From: Albidovulum sp002440625
GTDB taxonomy: Bacteria > Pseudomonadota > Alphaproteobacteria > Rhodobacterales > Rhodobacteraceae
NCBI GenBank assembly: GCA_036740275.1
Contig: DAINEH010000002.1
Coordinates: 1 to 64,000 of the forward strand
Reading direction: 5' to 3'
Length of the DNA: 64,000 bases
The translations under genes and the position numbers were made by a program. Under the pieces are notes generated by a model. The model saw only the letters and a list, made by a program, of their open reading frames with translations. It made no database searches and was not told where the DNA came from. This document shows, piece after piece, positions 46,331 through 53,922 of the stretch. Each line of letters starts with the position of its first letter. Positions within the stretch are counted from its first letter, which is position 1.

Positions 46331-46654
46331 ATGGCCAGAATCTCGCGACCCCACCACGTTGATGAATGGCGAACTCAACTAGACCGACTCGAATACGAGG
46401 GATGGTGCAGCTTCCCTGCGTGGAAGCTGCGACTTTGGTTTAAGACGCGACGCATTTCTAAGAAGCAGTGGGCAGCTATCATCGACAAGGCAGAGGTCGA
46501 TCTGGGGGAAGGCGCCAGATTGCTCGCACTTTACAATGAAAAGAAGTCCGATCACGCAGTGTTCGTGAAAATCAATAGTTTCAATATTTTCGCCGCCTCG
46601 GCGGGTTCGGAGGCTCTTGAACAAATTAGGGCGTGGGTCGCTGAGTTGGAGTGA
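46331..46654 (+). CDS. Low-GC orphan hypothetical protein
   Basis: 107 residues, MARISRPHHVDEWRTQLDRLEYEGWCSFPAWKLRLWF... . By eye its GC content and third-position GC are clearly lower than all neighbours, with codons such as AAA, ACT and AAT. No recognised domain; the middle contains Trp-rich amphipathic stretches. A terminator lies 36 bases downstream. It interrupts the usual dapA-smpB neighbourhood and may be recently acquired. Confidence 0.55.
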   Translation: MARISRPHHVDEWRTQLDRLEYEGWCSFPAWKLRLWFKTRRISKKQWAAIIDKAEVDLGEGARLLALYNEKKSDHAVFVKINSFNIFAASAGSEALEQIRAWVAELE

Positions 46655-46690
46655 GCGCACTCGCATCACGGTCAAACGAACATCATCTGA

Positions 46691-46733
46691 ACGGCCCCCG
46701 AACCCTGCGGTTCGAGGGCCGTTTTCGTTTTCG
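46691..46733 (+). terminator. Rho-independent terminator after the low-GC gene
   Basis: Long stem ACGGCCC...GGGCCGT (46691-46697 / 46716-46722) with inner CCGAACC/GGTTCGA pairs and one mismatch, followed by TTTTCGTTTTCG. Confidence 0.85.
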
Positions 46734-46807
46734 CCACCATGGGGGCTGTTCAACCGCATCGCGCCGGGTTAGCAATTTGATCAAATCCTTGGAGGAGGAA
46801 AGCGCCC

Positions 46808-48460
46808 ATGACCCCCGACATGATCCTGACCAATGCCCGCATCCTGACGATGGACCCCGCCCGCCCGCGTGCCGAGGCGATTGCCCTTGCCGGAGACCGC
46901 ATCGCCGCCCTTGGCAGCCGGGCGGAGATCGAGCGTCTGGCGGGGCCGGCAACCAAGGTCATCGACTGCAAGGGCCGCACGCTTCTGCCCGGCTTCGTCG
47001 AAAGCCACCTGCATCTGGTCCTTGGCGGCACCGAGCTGACGCATCTCCAGCTTCATGGCGCTGACGGCGAAGCCGCGCTGACGAAAGCCTTCCGCGATTT
47101 CGCCGCCGCCAACCCTGCAAGCCCGCTCCTGATGGCGCAGGGCGGGCATTACACATTGCTCGACCATCCATTGACCCGGCATGACCTTGACCGGATCATC
47201 GCCGACCGGCCCATCGCCATCACCTCGCATGACCATCACACGGTCTGGGCCAATACGCTGGCGCTGAAACAGGCCGGCATCCTCGGCGGCCTCAAAACCC
47301 CGCCGGGCCATGAGGTCGTCATGGGCGCGGACGGTCAGGCCACGGGCGAGCTTCTAGAATTCGAAGCCTTCGCCCCGGTCGTGGCCTTGGGCGGCGAGAA
47401 CGCGCTCTACCTCGGCATCGCCACGGGCGGCGAGCCTTCGCCCTGGCCGACGGAAGCCGAGCAGGCCATTCACCGCACCAAGGCGACGAAGGGGCTGGCC
47501 CATGCCGCCGCCCACGGCATCACCTCGATCATCAACATGGACGGCAACCGCTACACGCTGGAGCTTCTGCGCGGCTTGCAGCGGGCGGGCGGGCTGACGG
47601 CGCGGGTCAAGGTGCCCTTCCACTTCAAGCCGCACATGGACCTGTCCGAGCTTGACCGTGCCGCGGAAATGACCCGCGATTTCAATGATGAATGGCTGAG
47701 CTGCAACTTCGTCAAGATGTTCATGGACGGCGTCGTCGACAGCCGCACCGCCTATATGCTGAACGATTATCCCGGCCATCCGGGGCATCGCGCGGAACCC
47801 CTCTTCCCCGGCCCCCGCTTCAACGCGGTGGCGACCGAGATCGACCGGCGCGGTATGCAGATCGCCGTCCACGCCATCGGCGATGCCGCCGTCAGGACCA
47901 CGATCGACGGCTACGAGGCGGCGCAAAAGGCCAATGGCAAGCGCGACAGCCGCCACCGGATCGAGCATATCGAACTGATCGACCAGGCCGATGTGCCGCG
48001 CCTTGGCGCGCTTGGCATCACCGCTTCGGTGCAGCCGGTCCATGCACCCGGCGCGATGGATTTCCCGCTGTTCCCGACGCTGGACGTGATCGGAAAGAAC
48101 CGCTGGAACGACGCCTACCTTTGCCGTTCGCTGGCCGAAGCCGATGCGCATCTGGCCTTCGCGTCCGACTGGCCCGTGACCGACATTTCGGTGATCCGGG
48201 GCATTCACGCCGCCCTGACCCGCCCGACCTATGACGGCGGCACCGACCAGAGGGTGCCGCTTGACGATGTTCTCCGCGCCTATACCGCCGGCGGCGCATG
48301 GGCGGCGCATATGGAGGGGCTGACCGGCACGCTCCGCCCCGGCATGGCAGCCGATGTCGTCGTCCTGACGGGTGACATCGAGGCGACGAGGCCCGAGGAT
48401 GTGGCGGGGCTTGGCATCGCCATGACCATCGCGGGCGGCAGGGTGACGCATCAGGGTTGA
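46808..48460 (+). CDS. Amidohydrolase family 3 (YtcJ-like) metal-dependent hydrolase
   Basis: 550 residues, starts MTPDMILTNARILTMDPARP. Metal ligands of the family are in place: HLHLV after LLPGFVES, the later His in VHAIGDAAV and HRIEHIELI, and Asp in FASDWPVTD. A C-terminal composite domain ends GMAADVVVLTGDIEATRPE. Such enzymes hydrolyse amides or esters of unknown compounds. Its stop overlaps an in-frame TTG of the next reading frame, suggesting a two-gene unit. Confidence 0.9.
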   Translation: MTPDMILTNARILTMDPARPRAEAIALAGDRIAALGSRAEIERLAGPATKVIDCKGRTLLPGFVESHLHLVLGGTELTHLQLHGADGEAALTKAFRDFAAANPASPLLMAQGGHYTLLDHPLTRHDLDRIIADRPIAITSHDHHTVWANTLALKQAGILGGLKTPPGHEVVMGADGQATGELLEFEAFAPVVALGGENALYLGIATGGEPSPWPTEAEQAIHRTKATKGLAHAAAHGITSIINMDGNRYTLELLRGLQRAGGLTARVKVPFHFKPHMDLSELDRAAEMTRDFNDEWLSCNFVKMFMDGVVDSRTAYMLNDYPGHPGHRAEPLFPGPRFNAVATEIDRRGMQIAVHAIGDAAVRTTIDGYEAAQKANGKRDSRHRIEHIELIDQADVPRLGALGITASVQPVHAPGAMDFPLFPTLDVIGKNRWNDAYLCRSLAEADAHLAFASDWPVTDISVIRGIHAALTRPTYDGGTDQRVPLDDVLRAYTAGGAWAAHMEGLTGTLRPGMAADVVVLTGDIEATRPEDVAGLGIAMTIAGGRVTHQG

Positions 48461-48504
48461 GGGAAGCGATTGCCCTCATCGCTGATTCCTGTGCAGGTGC
48501 GCGC

Positions 48505-49185
48505 ATGACGATACGGACACTGACCCCAGCCGATCCCGGCTTTGCCGCCGGTTGCGAAAGCGTCGCGATGCTTTTCGGCCGGCGCGAGGCCGAGTTCGCC
48601 TTCAACCCGGCCATCGGCCGGGCAAGCCCCGCTTTCGGTGATTTCGCGGCTGATCCGGCAAGGTTCCTGCCCACCGAGGCGGCGGTGATCCTGACCACAT
48701 GGGCCGATGACCTGCGTCCATCGCTGGTGCGGTCGGGTTTCACGCAAGAGGTGATCCCGTGGCCCGCCGGGCCGGATGGCTCCTCCATCTTCCGCCGGGG
48801 CGGCGCGGGGCCGCTGACCTATCTGGAGATCGTCAACGAAGACGACCCGAAGATCGCGCCCGCCCATCTCATCCTGTGGCAGGATAGGGCGGGACTGGTC
48901 GGCGGCACGATCACGGCGATCACCGGGGATGCGGCCTGGCTTGCGGTGATGGTGGTGCGTCCCGATGCGGCGCCCGGCTCTGGCACGCGGCTCTGGCAGG
49001 CTTTCGCCGCCGACCTTGCAGCGCGCGGCATCCGGCGGATCGACCTTGGCACCCAGACGGCAGAGGCTTTCTACCGGCGGCAGGGCCTGACCACCACCAC
49101 CCGCGCCGTCCGCGCCCTTCGCTCGCGCCCGGGGCCGAAAGGGCCGATCTGGAACGATCTGGTGATGATGACGGGCACAGTCTGA
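48505..49185 (+). CDS. GNAT-like N-acetyltransferase
   Basis: 226 residues from the ATG at 48505. The frame opens at TTG 48457, four bases overlapping the amidohydrolase stop; either start is possible. C-terminal GNAT-like region: VGGTITAITGDAAWLAVMVVRPDAAPGSGTRLWQAFAADLAARGIRRI, then AEAFYRRQGL. The N-terminal half is weakly conserved in family terms. Substrate unknown. Located between the amidohydrolase and smpB. Confidence 0.75.
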   Translation: MTIRTLTPADPGFAAGCESVAMLFGRREAEFAFNPAIGRASPAFGDFAADPARFLPTEAAVILTTWADDLRPSLVRSGFTQEVIPWPAGPDGSSIFRRGGAGPLTYLEIVNEDDPKIAPAHLILWQDRAGLVGGTITAITGDAAWLAVMVVRPDAAPGSGTRLWQAFAADLAARGIRRIDLGTQTAEAFYRRQGLTTTTRAVRALRSRPGPKGPIWNDLVMMTGTV

Positions 49186-49234
49186 CGGGCATCCTCTGGA
49201 CAGGGCGGGGCCGCTCCCCTATCTCAACCCGATC

Positions 49235-49705
49235 ATGGCCGAGAAAGAACATCCCAACTACAAGGTGATCGCCGAGAACCGCCGGGCGCGGTTCGACTAT
49301 TTCATCGAGAGCGATCTAGAGGTCGGCATCGTGCTCAGCGGCTCCGAGGTCAAGTCGCTGAGGACCGGCCAGTCGAATATCGCCGACAGCTATGCCTCGG
49401 TCGAAGGCAGCGAGCTTTGGCTCATCAACGGCTACATCGCCCCCTACAAGCAGGCCGGCATCTTCGGGCATGACGAACGGCAGCGCCGCAAGCTTCTTGT
49501 GTCGAAACGCGAACTTTCGCGGCTCTGGCAGGCGACGGGGCGCGAGGGGATGACGTTGGTTCCCCTTGTCATGTACTTCAACCATCGCGGCATGGTGAAG
49601 CTGAAGATCGGCGTCGCCAAGGGCAAGAAGAACGCCGACAAGCGCGCGACCGAGGCCAAGCGCGACTGGAACCGGCAAAAGCAGCGGCTTTTGAAGCAGG
49701 GCTGA
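49235..49705 (+). CDS. smpB: SsrA-binding protein SmpB
   Basis: Binds tmRNA and brings it to stalled ribosomes for trans-translation. 156 residues with the motif EKEHPNYKVIAENRRARFDYFI, GSEVKSLRTGQSNIADSYA, and the Lys/Arg-rich tail KNADKRATEAKRDWNRQKQRLLKQG. No tmRNA gene was seen nearby. ATG at 49235. Confidence 0.97.
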   Translation: MAEKEHPNYKVIAENRRARFDYFIESDLEVGIVLSGSEVKSLRTGQSNIADSYASVEGSELWLINGYIAPYKQAGIFGHDERQRRKLLVSKRELSRLWQATGREGMTLVPLVMYFNHRGMVKLKIGVAKGKKNADKRATEAKRDWNRQKQRLLKQG

Positions 49706-49773
49706 GGCACGATCCCGTCTTGCATCGGCCTCCCCCGCGCCTGTAACTCTTGGGGGACGAAAGGGGGGCCGCG

Positions 49774-50625
49774 ATGCGCCAGGATGATCCCAAGACGGTG
49801 GTTTCCACCGACTGGCTGGAAACCCATCTGAAAGATCCCGATCTTCGGATACTCGACGCCTCGTGGTATCTGCCCGCCGCGGGCCGCGATGCGAAGGCGG
49901 AGTACGGCGAGGCGCATATCCCCAATGCCCGCTTTTTCGACATCGACGAGATTTCCGACCAGCGCTCCGGCCTGCCGCATATGGCGCCGACACCGGAAAA
50001 GTTCATCAGCCGGATGCGGGCGATGGGCGTGGGCGACGGGCACCAGATCGTCATCTATGACGGGTCGGGCCTCTTCTCGGCCGCCCGCGTCTGGTGGACC
50101 TTCCGCCTGATGGGCAAGACCGATGTCGCGGTTCTTGACGGTGGCTTTCCGAAATGGCGGGCCGAAGGGCGGCCGATCGAGGATATGCCGCCGGTCCTCC
50201 GCGACCGCCATATCACGGTCAGCCGGCAGGCGAGCTTCGTCAAGGATGTGACCCAGGTCGCCGCCGCCGCGAAGCTTGGCGATCACACGATCATCGACGC
50301 GCGCGGGCCGGGCCGCTTTGCCGGGACCGAGCCGGAGCCGCGCCCCGGCCTCCGCAGCGGCCATATCCCCGGTGCGGTCAACGTCCATTACGCGACGCTC
50401 CTCAACCCCGACGGCACGATGAAGTCCGCCGATGCCCTGCGCCCGATCTTCGCGGCGGCGGGGGCGGATATCTCGAAGCCGGTCATCACCACCTGCGGGT
50501 CCGGCGTCTCGGCGGCAATCCTCAACCTGGCGCTGGAGACACTCGGCAAGCGGGACCATGCGCTCTATGACGGCTCATGGGCCGAATGGGGCATGTACGG
50601 CGACCTCAAGGTCGCGCAAGGCTAG
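49774..50625 (+). CDS. sseA: 3-mercaptopyruvate sulfurtransferase
   Basis: Rhodanese-type enzyme that transfers sulfur from 3-mercaptopyruvate. 283 residues with two rhodanese domains; the second holds active Cys241 in CGSGVSA, the loop of mercaptopyruvate rather than thiosulfate sulfurtransferases. ATG at 49774 after AAAGGGGGGCC. Followed after 11 bases by an aromatic aminotransferase gene, a linkage that fits transamination of cysteine or aromatic amino acids. Confidence 0.94.
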   Translation: MRQDDPKTVVSTDWLETHLKDPDLRILDASWYLPAAGRDAKAEYGEAHIPNARFFDIDEISDQRSGLPHMAPTPEKFISRMRAMGVGDGHQIVIYDGSGLFSAARVWWTFRLMGKTDVAVLDGGFPKWRAEGRPIEDMPPVLRDRHITVSRQASFVKDVTQVAAAAKLGDHTIIDARGPGRFAGTEPEPRPGLRSGHIPGAVNVHYATLLNPDGTMKSADALRPIFAAAGADISKPVITTCGSGVSAAILNLALETLGKRDHALYDGSWAEWGMYGDLKVAQG

Positions 50626-50636
50626 GGAGTAACGCC

Positions 50637-51815
50637 ATGTTCGCCGCGCTGAAGCCGCAACCTGCGGACAAGATCCTGCAGCTTATCGGCCAGTTCAAGG
50701 CCGATCCGAGGGCGGACAAGATCGACCTTGGCGTCGGCGTCTACAAGGATGCCACCGGCCTTACGCCGATCATGCGCGCGGTCAAGGCCGCCGAAAAGCA
50801 GCTTTGGGAAGCCGAGACGACCAAGACCTATACCGGGCTTGCGGGCGATCCGGCGTTCAACGACGCGATGGCCGAACTTGTGCTTGGCAACAGCGTGGCG
50901 AAGGACCGAGTGTCCGCCGTCGCGACGCCGGGTGGCACCGGCGCGGTGCGGCAGGCTTTTGAGCTGGTGAAGATGGCCAAGCCGGGCGCCACCGTCTGGG
51001 TTTCCGACCCGACATGGCCCAATCACCTGTCGATCCTGAAGCACCTCGGGATGCCGGTGCGGCTTTACCGCTATTTCGATGCCGAAACGCGCGGCGTCGA
51101 TGTCGCCGGGATGATGGCGGACCTTGCCGGGGCGGCGAAGGATGACCTCATCCTTCTCCACGGCTGCTGCCACAACCCGACCGGAGCGAACCTGACGCTG
51201 GCCGACTGGGGTGCCGTTGCCGATCTTCTGGAAAAGACCGGCGCGGTACCGATGATCGACATCGCCTATCAGGGCTTCGGCGACGGGCTTGACGCCGATG
51301 CGGCCGGGGTCCGGCTGATCGCGGCGCGGGTGCCGGAGCTGCTGATTGCCGCCTCCTGCTCGAAGAACTTCGGCATCTACCGCGAACGCACCGGCGCGTT
51401 GATCGCGGTATCGGATGCGGCGGGGCGCGAGGTCACGCAAGGCAACCTCGCCTATCTCAACCGGCAGAACTATTCCTTCCCGCCCGACCACGGCGCGCGG
51501 CTGGTGACGATGATCCTCACCGATCCGGTTTTGCGCCGGGAGTGGGAGGCGGAACTGGAGGAGGTGCGGCTGGGGATGCTGAAGCTGCGCGAGGCGATGG
51601 CGGCGGAACTCAGGAAGGCCACCAACTCCGACCGCTTCGATTTCATCGCGGCGCATCGGGGCATGTTCAGCCGGCTTGGCCTTTCCGAGGCGCAGGTAGA
51701 GCGGCTGAAGGCAGAGGCCGGCATCTACATGGTGGGCGATAGCCGCATCAACATCGCCGGCCTGAACGACAGGACTGTGCCGGTGCTTGCGACGGCGATT
51801 GCCGGGGTTCTCTGA
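50637..51815 (+). CDS. tyrB: Class I aminotransferase, aromatic amino acid type
   Basis: PLP-dependent transaminase, 392 residues. Schiff-base Lys243 in ASCSKNFGIYRERTG, the GDPAFN and CHNPTGANLT motifs (Asn and Asp binding PLP), and ACLIN-like ending RINIAGLNDRTV. The subgroup I-gamma pattern fits aspartate/aromatic amino acid transaminases. Starts ATG at 50637 with AGGGAGT. A strong terminator follows. Confidence 0.9.
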   Translation: MFAALKPQPADKILQLIGQFKADPRADKIDLGVGVYKDATGLTPIMRAVKAAEKQLWEAETTKTYTGLAGDPAFNDAMAELVLGNSVAKDRVSAVATPGGTGAVRQAFELVKMAKPGATVWVSDPTWPNHLSILKHLGMPVRLYRYFDAETRGVDVAGMMADLAGAAKDDLILLHGCCHNPTGANLTLADWGAVADLLEKTGAVPMIDIAYQGFGDGLDADAAGVRLIAARVPELLIAASCSKNFGIYRERTGALIAVSDAAGREVTQGNLAYLNRQNYSFPPDHGARLVTMILTDPVLRREWEAELEEVRLGMLKLREAMAAELRKATNSDRFDFIAAHRGMFSRLGLSEAQVERLKAEAGIYMVGDSRINIAGLNDRTVPVLATAIAGVL

Positions 51816-51834
51816 CCCCTCTACGCAACGAACA

Positions 51835-51869
51835 GGCCCGCGCGACTGCTCGCGCGGGCCTTTCCTTTT
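51835..51869 (+). terminator. Rho-independent terminator of sseA-tyrB
   Basis: GGCCCGCGCG (51835-51844) pairs perfectly with CGCGCGGGCC (51851-51860), loop of 6, then TTTCCTTTT. Confidence 0.88.
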
Positions 51870-51887
51870 GGCAGCCTAGACCCCGCC

Positions 51888-53315
51888 TCACATGTTGTAG
51901 GCGCTTTCGCCATGCGAGGTCTGGTCCAGACCCTGGCGCTCATCTTCCGCCGCCGGCCGGATGCCGAAGACCATGTCGATGATCTTGAAGAGGATGAAGG
52001 ACACCACACCCGACCAGAACACTGTGACCAGCACCGCCTTGATCTGCGTGACGATTTGCCCGGACATCGAATACTCGCCAACGACCGCCGGGAACTGGGT
52101 GTAGTCGAAGAAACCCTGCCCGCCGAGCGACGGATCCGCGACAATCGCCGTGCCGATGGCGCCGATGATGCCGCCGATGCCGTGGACGCCGAAGACGTCG
52201 AGGCTGTCGTCATAGCCGAGTTTCTTCTTTACCACTGACACGAAGAAGTAGCAGACCGGCGACACGACAAGACCGAGGACAATGGCGCCCATCGGCGCGG
52301 CGAAGCCCGAGGCCGGGGTGATCGCGACAAGGCCCGCGACAGCCCCCGTGACCGCGCCCAGAAGCGACGGGCGGCCGTGGTGGACCTGTTCGACAATGCT
52401 CCAGCTCAGCGCCGCCGCTGCGGTGGCGACGAATGTGTTGAGGAAGGCAAGCGCCGCAAGGCCATTCGCTTCGAGGTTGGAACCGGCGTTGAAGCCGAAC
52501 CAGCCGACCCAGAGGAGCGAGGCGCCGATCATCGTCATCGTCAGGCTGTGCGGCGCGAGGTTTTCCCGCCCGTAGCCGACACGCTTGCCGACCACGATGC
52601 AGCCAACCAGCCCTGCGATCCCGGCGTTGATGTGAACGACCGTGCCGCCGGCGAAGTCGAGCGCGCCCATGCCCCAGAGCAGGCCGTAGTCCGTCGGCGC
52701 GTCCGGCAGGAAGTCCGGGCCGGCCCAGTACCAGACCATATGCGCCATCGGGAAATAGACGATGGTCAGCCAGGCGACGACGAAGAGCATCAGCGGCCAG
52801 AACTTGATCCGTTCGGCGAAGGCGCCGACGATCAGCGCCGGCGTGATGCAGGCGAAGGTCATCTGGAAGATGACGAAGGCATATTCCGGGATATAGACGT
52901 TGTTCGAGAAGGTCGCGGCATAGGTGCCGGTGTTGACACCGGCAAGGAAGGCCTTCGACAGGCCGCCGACATAGGGACCACCGGACGTGAAGGCGAGCGA
53001 GTAGCCGTAAGCGACCCAGATGATCGCCGCGACCGAGACGATCATGAACACCTGCATCAAGAGGCTGAGCATGTTCTTGGTGCGCACGAGCCCACCGTAG
53101 AAAAGCGCCAGCGCCGGGATCGACATCAGCAGGACGAGGGCCGATGAGACCATCATCCAGGTCGTGTCGCCCTTGTCGACCATGCCGGCCATCGCGGCGG
53201 CGTCAGGCGCCTTGATCGGCCCGGCGGATGCCGCCTCCTGCGCCAGGGACGGCAGCGCCCCCAGAAGGGCTGCGAGCCCCCCCATTCCCATAGCTTTCTT
53301 CATCTTGTTCCCCAT
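51888..53315 (-). CDS. amtB: Ammonium transporter
   Basis: 475 residues. Signal peptide-like start (MGNKMKKAMGMGG...PSLAQ), then eleven or so helices. Family signature DFAGGTVVHINAGIAGLVGCIV and twin-His region (HGIGGIIGAI, VHINAG) are present. Conducts NH3/NH4+. Follows glnK by 14 bases on the same strand (glnK-amtB), the classic pair in which GlnK blocks the channel when nitrogen is plentiful. ATG at 53315 is my choice; 53303 is an alternative. Confidence 0.95.
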   Translation of the reverse strand: MGNKMKKAMGMGGLAALLGALPSLAQEAASAGPIKAPDAAAMAGMVDKGDTTWMMVSSALVLLMSIPALALFYGGLVRTKNMLSLLMQVFMIVSVAAIIWVAYGYSLAFTSGGPYVGGLSKAFLAGVNTGTYAATFSNNVYIPEYAFVIFQMTFACITPALIVGAFAERIKFWPLMLFVVAWLTIVYFPMAHMVWYWAGPDFLPDAPTDYGLLWGMGALDFAGGTVVHINAGIAGLVGCIVVGKRVGYGRENLAPHSLTMTMIGASLLWVGWFGFNAGSNLEANGLAALAFLNTFVATAAAALSWSIVEQVHHGRPSLLGAVTGAVAGLVAITPASGFAAPMGAIVLGLVVSPVCYFFVSVVKKKLGYDDSLDVFGVHGIGGIIGAIGTAIVADPSLGGQGFFDYTQFPAVVGEYSMSGQIVTQIKAVLVTVFWSGVVSFILFKIIDMVFGIRPAAEDERQGLDQTSHGESAYNM

Positions 53316-53329
53316 AGTGAAAGCCCCCG

Positions 53330-53668
53330 TCACAGCGCGTCGTCGCCGGTCTCACCGGTGCGAACCCTCAGCGCCTGTTCGAGATCGAGCACGAAGATCT
53401 TGCCGTCACCGATCTTGTCGGTCTTGGCGACCTTGCGGATGGTGTCGACCACCTCGTCAGCCAGCGTGTCGGCCACCGCGATCTCAAGCTTGACCTTTGG
53501 CACGAAGTTCACGGCGTATTCGGCACCGCGATAGATTTCGGTATGGCCCGACTGGGTGCCAAAACCCTTGATCTCACTCACCATCATGCCCCGCACGCCA
53601 ACCGCGGTCAGCGCTTCGCGGACCTCGTCGAGCTTGTAGGGCTTCACAGCCGCGATGATGTATTTCAC
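53330..53668 (-). CDS. glnK: Nitrogen regulatory P-II protein GlnK
   Basis: 112 residues. Uridylylation site Tyr51 in GHTEIYRGAEY, the T-loop, and the C-terminal GKIFVLDLEQALRVRTGETG (B-loop and C-loop). Binds ATP/ADP and 2-oxoglutarate and controls AmtB, glutamine synthetase adenylylation and nitrogen gene expression. GTG start at 53668 with GAGGAGAGGGG. First gene of glnK-amtB. No clear sigma54 site was seen upstream. Confidence 0.96.
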   Translation of the reverse strand: MKYIIAAVKPYKLDEVREALTAVGVRGMMVSEIKGFGTQSGHTEIYRGAEYAVNFVPKVKLEIAVADTLADEVVDTIRKVAKTDKIGDGKIFVLDLEQALRVRTGETGDDAL

Positions 53669-53922
53669 ATCCCCTCTCCTCGTATCTGTCCGACCCGGAT
53701 GGCGGGCCCGGTTCAAAAGGGGACGCCGCAGCGCAGCAAGGCAAGAAACCGCGCAGCGAACGGGGCGAGGAATCGTCAAGTTTGCTTACTTTTTGCGCAT
53801 CTCGGTCATTGAGATGAATTATTGAGCAGTCCGGAAAGCAAATCGGTCATCGCCAGCGCTCCACATTCCCGACGCGAACCTGTATCCTGCGGGCAAACGA
53901 GCAGAGAACAGGTCACGACCCA

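Noticed and set aside
46709..46720. GGTTCGAGGGCC, resembling a tRNA T-loop
   Set aside because: It is the right arm of a rho-independent terminator; no acceptor or anticodon stem is present.
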